From positions 1-11,045 of the forward strand of contig CALBGG010000006.1 in NCBI GenBank assembly GCA_937893605.1: 11,045 bases of DNA. The letters run 5' to 3'. The notes below the pieces were generated by a model, which made no database searches, was not told the origin of the DNA, and saw nothing but the letters and a program-made list of their open reading frames with translations. Below, piece by piece: positions 6,845 through 11,045 of this stretch (its first letter is position 1; each line of letters starts with the position of its first letter). This DNA is from an uncultured Clostridia bacterium. GTDB lineage: Bacteria > Bacillota > Clostridia > Oscillospirales > Oscillospiraceae. The position numbers were made by a program, and so were the translations under genes.

Positions 6845-6866
6845 AGGCAGGGCTTGCGCCCTGCCT
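6845..6866. repeat. Copy 1 of a 22-base hairpin repeat
   Basis: AGGCAGGGC and GCCCTGCCT form a perfect 9-base-pair stem with a TTGC loop. An identical copy in the same orientation occurs at 7077-7098. Both sit at the ends of the candidate MITE. Confidence 0.85.
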
Positions 6867-6952
6867 CAGCTTGTCAAAAAAGTTCAAAATGAACTTTTTT
6901 GACCGCGCCAATGCCGCCAGCCATTTTGAAACTCTTCAAAATGGCGCTTCGC

Positions 6953-6979
6953 AAAAAGCCTTGAAAAACAAGGCTTTTT
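6953..6979. terminator. Terminator-like hairpin inside the repeat element
   Basis: AAAAAGCCTTG at 6953-6963 pairs perfectly with CAAGGCTTTTT at 6969-6979 around an AAAAA loop. It ends in a T-run on both strands, so it could terminate the TetR transcript from the left and read-through from the lipoprotein gene on the right. Confidence 0.5.
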
Positions 6980-7076
6980 ATGTGGCGGCAGATCAAATTC
7001 GAGGCGGGTCTTGCCCCCTCGAGCTCCCCCGCTGCTCTGTTGTTTAGCTCAGCAGCATAGGTTTTTTGACAGTCTG

Positions 7077-7098
7077 AGGCAGGGCTTGCGCCCTGCCT
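7077..7098. repeat. Copy 2 of the 22-base hairpin repeat
   Basis: Identical in all 22 bases to the copy at 6845-6866, with the same orientation and loop. It forms the right end of the candidate MITE. Confidence 0.85.
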
Positions 7099-7114
7099 GC
7101 TTTAATACGCCGAG

Positions 7115-7152
7115 CCGGTTTGCAGGCTCATTGCTTATAAGCCGCAGACCGG
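7115..7152. other. Hairpin downstream of the lipoprotein gene
   Basis: CCGGTTTGC (7115-7123) pairs with GCAGACCGG (7144-7152) with one G-T pair. Inside it GGCT (7125-7128) pairs with AGCC (7140-7143), giving about 13 pairs with a one-base bulge. It starts 8 bases past the lipoprotein stop. No T-run follows on the minus strand, so it is not a standard terminator; it may stabilise the transcript end. Confidence 0.4.
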
Positions 7153-7159
7153 TTACTTG

Positions 7160-7981
7160 TCAATCACACCATGCTGACACTTTAATATCCATTCTGTCGA
7201 AGCCTCCCGTGATATCTTCATAATAATATATCGAGCTTTTAATTTTGCTGCCGGGTTTTATGTTGCTCAGATAATCAGCCGTCTGATAAACTACAACACC
7301 ATTTGCATCGAGAAAATCAACGTCAATTTCCAGACTGTCAATCTCATAATCAGTAGTGTTATTAATTATAGCTGTATAACAGGTATCCCACTCATCTGAT
7401 TTTTCATAATCCAATGAATATTCGATCGTCGCTGACAGCTTATCTACAAATTCCTGAACAGCAACAGCTTTTTTTGCAGTCACCACTTCAGCAATGCAAT
7501 CTTCAAATACTTGTTTGTATCTGCTGTTAACTGTTAGACCGTACTTGTCGTGCAATTCGGATATACATATTATTCTATAATAATATCCCAAATCCCATGT
7601 TTGCTGTTGCTTAGTATACTCTGTTGTTCCCTGATACTGTACTCCTTCCTTTTGCAGCTGCAAGCCTTTCATATATTTTTCGGCAAGCTGTTTAATTTCC
7701 GTATCTTCAAATTCGTAGTCCGCCAAATCGCCAATCGCATCTAATTCAGACTCCACAAAAAGCCGATCAGCCTTTTGCAGCTGCGCAGTTGACGCAGATT
7801 CCATTTTCTCATTGTTATATTCTTCGCTTTCTGTCAGTGCCCATCTCGCCTCGAGTCCCTTTTCGAGATTGGCTATAAATCTCTCATCATCAGACATGTT
7901 TTCCCCTGCTTGTTCTGTACATCCCGTCAGCATGAATGTAAGCATAACGATGGATATTAACAATACCAGTATTCTTTTCAT
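7160..7981 (-). CDS. Predicted lipoprotein with C-terminal FxLYD-like domain
   Basis: A 273-residue surface lipoprotein of unknown function. Residues 1-20 form a lipoprotein signal peptide, with lipobox LTGC and the modified cysteine at 21. An acidic, helical, Gln/Lys/Glu-rich middle follows (about 25-185). Residues about 195-272 resemble an FxLYD-type beta domain (IDVDFLDANGVVVYQT, then a PGSK turn). The frame extends upstream to 8116, but I chose the ATG at 7981 because GAGGGAG lies 6 bases before it and the signal peptide begins there. The gene is visibly richer in A and T than its neighbours and lies between a repeat element and a tRNA, consistent with acquisition by transfer. A decayed copy of its C-terminal domain lies just upstream. 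It has no operon partner. Confidence 0.8.
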   Translation of the reverse strand: MKRILVLLISIVMLTFMLTGCTEQAGENMSDDERFIANLEKGLEARWALTESEEYNNEKMESASTAQLQKADRLFVESELDAIGDLADYEFEDTEIKQLAEKYMKGLQLQKEGVQYQGTTEYTKQQQTWDLGYYYRIICISELHDKYGLTVNSRYKQVFEDCIAEVVTAKKAVAVQEFVDKLSATIEYSLDYEKSDEWDTCYTAIINNTTDYEIDSLEIDVDFLDANGVVVYQTADYLSNIKPGSKIKSSIYYYEDITGGFDRMDIKVSAWCD

Positions 7982-7997
7982 TTCATTCTCCCTCATC

Positions 7998-8026
7998 ATT
8001 AAAACATTCTGTTTTACCCTACTCAA
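7998..8026 (-). promoter_or_regulatory. Possible promoter of the lipoprotein gene
   Basis: On the minus strand TTGAGT (plus 8021-8026) and TTTAAT (plus 7998-8003) are separated by 17 bases. The leader would be only about 10 bases and would barely include the ribosome binding site, so a more distant promoter may be the real one. Confidence 0.3.
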
Positions 8027-8047
8027 ATAAGTCCTCGTTAATTTATG

Positions 8048-8175
8048 CCTTGCTTTTCCAGTCAATATTTGCGTAGTTGATAATATATTACCATTGCCGT
8101 CATATAAAATCAACATTTAAAGGAGCTCGGCGCGAAATCAACGTCAATTTCACTGTGATAATCGGTATTTTCAAT
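8048..8175 (-). pseudogene. Decayed remnant of a paralogous FxLYD-like domain
   Basis: On the minus strand, bases 8175-8133 can be read as IENTDYHSEIDVDF and bases 8116-8048 as MLILYDGNGNILSTTQILTG and onward. Together they parallel the lipoprotein's segment around NNTTDYEIDSLEIDVDF and FLDANGVVVYQT. Seventeen bases at 8135-8151 are identical to 7314-7330 within that gene. The two pieces are out of frame, separated by a stop (TGA at 8112-8110) and by 20 bases flanked by an AAATCAAC direct repeat (8107-8114 and 8135-8142). I read this as the broken end of a tandem paralogue. The rest of the gap holds a small perfect hairpin at 8163-8179; 8180-8286 shows nothing I recognise. Confidence 0.5.
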
Positions 8176-8286
8176 ACCGGGCTGACGCAATAAATGTATC
8201 AGCAGCTGCGTCCGCGCACCTATGAGAAAAACGCTTACAGCCTTGTGTTCCCTTATCAACCGAAGGCAAAACTCCCGAAAAAGTGC

Positions 8287-8320
8287 AAAAAAGACCCGAA
8301 AACGGATGTTTTCGAGTCTT
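8287..8320 (-). terminator. Intrinsic terminator of the tRNA-Leu gene
   Basis: On the plus strand AAGACCCGAAAAC (8291-8303) pairs with GTTTTCGAGTCTT (8308-8320) around GGAT, with one mismatch that becomes a G-U pair in the minus-strand RNA. In that direction a run of six Ts follows. It lies just after the tRNA 3' end. Confidence 0.88.
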
Positions 8321-8326
8321 CTTCGA

Positions 8327-8414
8327 TGGTGCGCGAGGCGGGACTTGAACCCGCACGCCCGGAGTGAGCACTAGAACCTGAATCTAGCGAGTCTGCCAAT
8401 TCCACCACTCGCGC
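8327..8414 (-). tRNA. tRNA-Leu (anticodon CAG)
   Basis: Read on the minus strand from 8414, the acceptor GCGCGAG pairs with CTCGCGC near the 3' end, followed by discriminator A and an encoded CCA (8329-8327). The anticodon stem CTAGA/TCTAG encloses the loop TTCAGGT, giving anticodon CAG for leucine codon CUG. The T-arm holds GGTTCAAGTCC, and a long variable arm is present, as expected of a class II tRNA. Promoter and terminator flank it closely, so it is a single-gene unit. Confidence 0.95.
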
Positions 8415-8429
8415 ATTTAGTGCCTGATA

Positions 8430-8458
8430 ATAATAGCATCCCTTGTCCATGTTGTCAA
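8430..8458 (-). promoter_or_regulatory. Strong promoter of tRNA-Leu
   Basis: On the minus strand a consensus TTGACA (plus 8453-8458) and TATTAT (plus 8430-8435) are separated by 17 bases, ending 16 bases before the mature tRNA 5' end. Confidence 0.85.
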
Positions 8459-8522
8459 GATAATTCTTTCGCCGCGCTTTTAATATTTTTTCGCGGCGGC
8501 TATGTTATTCTTGGCGCAAAGA

Positions 8523-8531
8523 TGATATAAT
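8523..8531 (+). promoter_or_regulatory. Extended -10 promoter of the DUF975 operon
   Basis: TGATATAAT at 8523-8531 is a full extended -10 (TGnTATAAT), 30 bases before the ATG at 8561. No good -35 is present at the right distance. A hairpin with arms CGCCGCG/CGCGGCG (8470-8476 and 8492-8498) lies upstream, between this promoter and that of the tRNA. Confidence 0.6.
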
Positions 8532-8560
8532 TGCAGCATAAATATCAGGAGGTCTGGCAT

Positions 8561-9400
8561 ATGGACAGAAAGCAACTGAAAGCGCAGTCCAAAACACTTA
8601 TAAAGACTGCCCAACCCAAGCCTGTTGTCACCGCGATCATATATCTTCTCATTCTCGCGGTGCTCAGCTTCCTTTCGTATAAGCTCGTCGGAGGCTCGTC
8701 TGTAGAGCTTCAGTCTGTGTACGAACAATTCTTCGGCTCCGGAGACGGAACCTATGAATACAGCGCCTATATGGATCCCGATCAGTTTGCCTACGCCATA
8801 CAGGAGGCTATGCCCTCTCCGGGCGCTGCTATCCTCGACCTGGCCATACAGATCGTGACGCTGATCATCGGCGCGGGCTTTACGATCTTCTGCCTGCGCA
8901 CGGTGCGCGGCATGGAGGCGAGCTACTGGAATCTGTTCGACGCATTCAGCATGTTTTTCCGCGTTATCTGGCTGTACATCCTTGAAGGTATTTTCATCTT
9001 CCTGTGGTCGCTGCTGTTTATAATTCCCGGCTTTATCGCGTTCTACCGCTACCGCCAGGCGCTGTATCTGCTGCTCGAGCATCCGGAAATGAGCGCGCTG
9101 CAGTGCATATCCGAAAGCAAGCGCATCATGGCCGGCCACAAGGGCGAGCTGTTCGTGATGGATCTGAGCTTCATCGGCTGGGCGCTGCTCATCGGTCTTG
9201 CCGACTATCTCGGCGCGGAGCTTGCCTCGGCCATCGGCCCGTCTGTGCTCTCGCAGGTCATAAGCATCATCGGTCTCGGCATCTTCGTGCAGTTCTTCGT
9301 TCTGCCGTACATGGATCTGACCTACGCCGGCTACTACGTTGAGCTCACACGCCCCGCGCAGGACGCGGGCTTTTCCGACGGCTGGACGCCCGAGCTGTGA
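8561..9400 (+). CDS. DUF975-family integral membrane protein
   Basis: A 279-residue polytopic membrane protein with about five or six helices (roughly residues 22-42, 88-112, 131-162 as one or two, 200-218 and 232-250). The N-terminal MDRKQLKAQSKTLIK segment and the central signature FIIPGFIAFYRYRQALYLL (153-171), then AL.CI.ESK.IM.GHKGELF (179-198) and DLSFIGW (201-207), are hallmarks of DUF975, a Firmicutes family without an established function. The frame stays open upstream to a TTG at 8531, but CAGGAGG at 8546-8552 and the family start point to the ATG at 8561. Its stop codon overlaps the ribosome binding site of the next gene, so the two form an operon. The pairing with an RNA-processing-type enzyme is not evidence of shared function. 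Confidence 0.88.
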   Translation: MDRKQLKAQSKTLIKTAQPKPVVTAIIYLLILAVLSFLSYKLVGGSSVELQSVYEQFFGSGDGTYEYSAYMDPDQFAYAIQEAMPSPGAAILDLAIQIVTLIIGAGFTIFCLRTVRGMEASYWNLFDAFSMFFRVIWLYILEGIFIFLWSLLFIIPGFIAFYRYRQALYLLLEHPEMSALQCISESKRIMAGHKGELFVMDLSFIGWALLIGLADYLGAELASAIGPSVLSQVISIIGLGIFVQFFVLPYMDLTYAGYYVELTRPAQDAGFSDGWTPEL

Positions 9401-9409
9401 GGATAAAGC

Positions 9410-11023
9410 ATGAAAGTTACGTTCCTGGGCGCCGCCCACGAAGTCACGGGAAGCTGCACGCTTCTCGAGGTGGGCGAGAAAAAAGGCCTTGTTGACTGCG
9501 GCATGGAGCAGGGCAAGGATCTGTTCGAAAATCAGAAGCTGCCGGTCGCGGCGAATGTCCTGGATTTTGTTCTGGTGACCCACGCGCACATAGACCACTC
9601 AGGTCTTTTGCCGCTGCTTTATAAAAACGGCTTCCGCGGCGCTGTGTACGCCACGGCGGCAACCTGCTCGCTTTTGGATATCATGCTGCGCGACTGCGCG
9701 CACATCCAGATGTCCGACGCGGAGTGGAAATCGCGCAAGGCAATGCGAAGAGGCGAAGGCCCCGTCGAGCCGCTTTACGATCTCGACGATGTAGCGGGGC
9801 TTATGAAGCTGCTGCGGCGCTGCGAGTACGAAAGCGAAATACAGGTAAACGAATCGGTTACGATACGATTTACCGATGTCGGACATCTTTTGGGCTCGGC
9901 GGCAATCGAGATATGGCTCAAGGAGAATGACTGCGAGAAGAAGATCGTCTTTTCCGGCGATATCGGAAATTTCGATCAGCCAATACTCTGCGATCCGAGG
10001 CACATAGATAAGACCGATTATCTTGTTATCGAATCCACCTACGGCGACCGCAACCACGCCGACGAGCGGCCGGACTACATCGCTGCGCTTTCCGCCTGCA
10101 TCCAGCGCACGCTCGACCGCGGCGGCAACGTCGTCATCCCCGCGTTTGCCGTCGGAAGAACGCAGGAGATGCTGTATTTTATCCGCGAGATCAAAAGCCG
10201 CGGCCTTGTAAAGGGTCACGACGGCTTCCCCGTTTACGTCGACAGCCCGCTCGCGATCGAAGCGACGAGCGTGTTTTTGCAGTGCGACTCGAGCTACGTC
10301 GACGAAGATATGCAGAAGATCATCCGCTCTGGTGAAAATCCGTTGTGCTTCGACGGTCTGACCCTTGCCGTAAGTCAGGCCGAATCCAAGGCCATAAACG
10401 AGGACAAAACGCCGAAGGTCATCATCTCCGCGTCCGGCATGTGCGACGCCGGGCGCATACGCCACCACTTAAAGCACAATCTGTGGCGGCCTGAGTGCCT
10501 TGTGCTGTTCGTCGGCTATCAGGCGGTCGGAACGCTCGGCCGCGCGCTTCACGACGGGGCAAAAAAGGTAAAGCTCTTTAACGAGGAGATTGATGTCGAG
10601 GCCGAGATCGCCACTCTCCCCGGCGTCAGCGGCCACGCCGACAAGCGCGGGCTCATAGCCTGGCTGAAGGGCTTCTCGGAGAAGCCGGAGCTTATATTCG
10701 TAAACCACGGCGACCCCGAAAGCGCCGACAGCTTCACCGCCTGCCTCAATAACGAGCTTGGCTACCGCGCCTTCGCGCCGTACAGCGGCACGGAATTTGA
10801 CATTGCCGCGGGGCGCTTTGACATCATAACCGAGGGCAAGCCCGTCGTGCGCGAGCACAGGGCACCGACGGCCGAGAGGAAGGTCAACCCGCTGTTTACA
10901 GAGCTTGTTCATGCCGCCGAGGCTCTTATGCAGGCCGTGCGCGGCTGCGAGGGGCGCTCGAACCGCGATCTGCGCGGCTTTATCGACGCGATACGCAAGC
11001 TGACCGACAAAATAAAACGATAA
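9410..11023 (+). CDS. Beta-CASP metallo-beta-lactamase-fold RNA hydrolase
   Basis: A 537-residue cytoplasmic protein of the beta-CASP group, the CPSF73/RNase J relatives that cut or trim RNA with two zinc ions. Motifs in order: HAHIDH (58-63), H159 in DVGHLLGS, D184 in FSGDIG, ESTYGDR (208-214, beta-CASP motif A), the ASGMCDAGRIRHHL segment (341-354, motif B region) and SGHAD (407-411, motif C). VNHGD (431-435) belongs to the C-terminal RNA-specificity part. It is closer to the archaeal/bacterial CPSF-like group than to RNase J, whose longer C-terminal domain is missing. The 70 or so C-terminal residues are extra and helical, with no domain I recognise. GAGG at 9399-9402 overlaps the previous stop and sets the start. 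Exact RNA substrates cannot be read from sequence. Confidence 0.9.
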   Translation: MKVTFLGAAHEVTGSCTLLEVGEKKGLVDCGMEQGKDLFENQKLPVAANVLDFVLVTHAHIDHSGLLPLLYKNGFRGAVYATAATCSLLDIMLRDCAHIQMSDAEWKSRKAMRRGEGPVEPLYDLDDVAGLMKLLRRCEYESEIQVNESVTIRFTDVGHLLGSAAIEIWLKENDCEKKIVFSGDIGNFDQPILCDPRHIDKTDYLVIESTYGDRNHADERPDYIAALSACIQRTLDRGGNVVIPAFAVGRTQEMLYFIREIKSRGLVKGHDGFPVYVDSPLAIEATSVFLQCDSSYVDEDMQKIIRSGENPLCFDGLTLAVSQAESKAINEDKTPKVIISASGMCDAGRIRHHLKHNLWRPECLVLFVGYQAVGTLGRALHDGAKKVKLFNEEIDVEAEIATLPGVSGHADKRGLIAWLKGFSEKPELIFVNHGDPESADSFTACLNNELGYRAFAPYSGTEFDIAAGRFDIITEGKPVVREHRAPTAERKVNPLFTELVHAAEALMQAVRGCEGRSNRDLRGFIDAIRKLTDKIKR

Positions 11024-11045
11024 GAAAAACCGAAAAGCTGACGGA

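Larger units (their letters stand above)
6844..7099. mobile_element. Candidate MITE-like noncoding element with terminal inverted repeats
   Basis: The 38 bases at the left end (6844-6881) match the reverse complement of the right end (7062-7099) except for four loop bases and two bases further in. Both ends carry a hairpin, then CAG, then TGTCAAAAAA read inward. Inside are perfect hairpins at 6873-6885/6891-6903, 6920-6930/6935-6945 and 6953-6963/6969-6979. The last two are enclosed by an outer stem, TGCCGCCA 6912-6919 with TGGCGGCA 6983-6990, and further smaller stems lie at 7001-7020 and 7031-7056. No credible reading frame is present. I see no obvious target-site duplication, so transposition is inferred from the ends. 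Alternatives are a structured RNA or a REP/BIME-like repeat. Bases 6753-6843 hold nothing I recognise except a weak hairpin at 6809-6823. Confidence 0.5.

Noticed and set aside
7001..7013. A 12-of-13-base match to the T-arm side of tRNA-Leu (8335-8347), possible attachment-site duplication
   Set aside because: It is too short to trust, does not include the tRNA 3' end, and is explained as part of a hairpin of the repeat element.
8256..8450. Open frames across the tRNA-Leu gene, including the plus-strand reading MVREAGLEPARP
   Set aside because: This is the well-known spurious translation of a tRNA gene; the tRNA with promoter and terminator explains the sequence.
8480..9598. A 372-codon minus-strand open frame opposite the DUF975 gene
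   Set aside because: It has no ribosome binding site or recognisable domain, and its composition is that of an antisense shadow in GC-rich coding sequence.

Overview
The window looks like a chromosomal segment from an anaerobic Gram-positive bacterium of the class Clostridia, probably a moderately GC-rich Oscillospiraceae/Ruminococcaceae-type organism. This is inferred from strong AGGAG-type ribosome binding sites, sigma-A-like promoters, a DUF975 membrane protein, a PrsA/SurA-like membrane-anchored foldase, a clostridial-style OmpR-family two-component system, and a tRNA-Leu with an encoded CCA end. No rRNA, CRISPR array or complete insertion sequence was seen.

Layout. (1) 1-2018: a promoter and a two-gene operon (response regulator, then histidine kinase with a 1-base stop/start overlap), closed by a strong bidirectional terminator. 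(2) 2017-3006, minus strand: a membrane-anchored metallophosphoesterase followed by a possible 20-residue microprotein gene that has its own ribosome binding site and runs straight into the terminator. (3) 3042-5252, plus strand: divergent promoters, an extracytoplasmic foldase-like protein with a His/acid-rich insert, a perfect 28-base palindrome, and a TcdA-type ThiF-family enzyme. (4) 5227-6752: a lactonase-like metallo-beta-lactamase-fold enzyme (minus) and a TetR-family regulator (plus), divergently transcribed across a 16-base palindrome that overlaps both promoters. The enzyme gene overlaps the end of tcdA tail to tail by 26 bases. (5) 6753-8320, accessory-looking: a noncoding, hairpin-packed element of about 256 bases with terminal inverted repeats (candidate MITE), an AT-richer lipoprotein gene, and a decayed copy of that lipoprotein's C-terminal domain. 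(6) 8287-8458: tRNA-Leu(CAG) with promoter and terminator, minus strand. (7) 8523-11023: an extended -10 promoter and a tight two-gene operon of a DUF975 membrane protein and a beta-CASP metallo-hydrolase.

How parts work together. The TetR/lactonase pair is a self-contained switch: the regulator probably represses both genes until an unknown ligand, perhaps the hydrolase substrate, releases it. The two-component operon may autoregulate through a direct repeat just downstream of its promoter. Most other genes are housekeeping: envelope protein folding, tRNA t6A-to-ct6A modification and RNA processing. I see no clear new multi-gene defence or biosynthetic system. The most interesting signals are the inverted-repeat element, the microprotein candidate, the shared TetR operator and the lipoprotein domain remnant.
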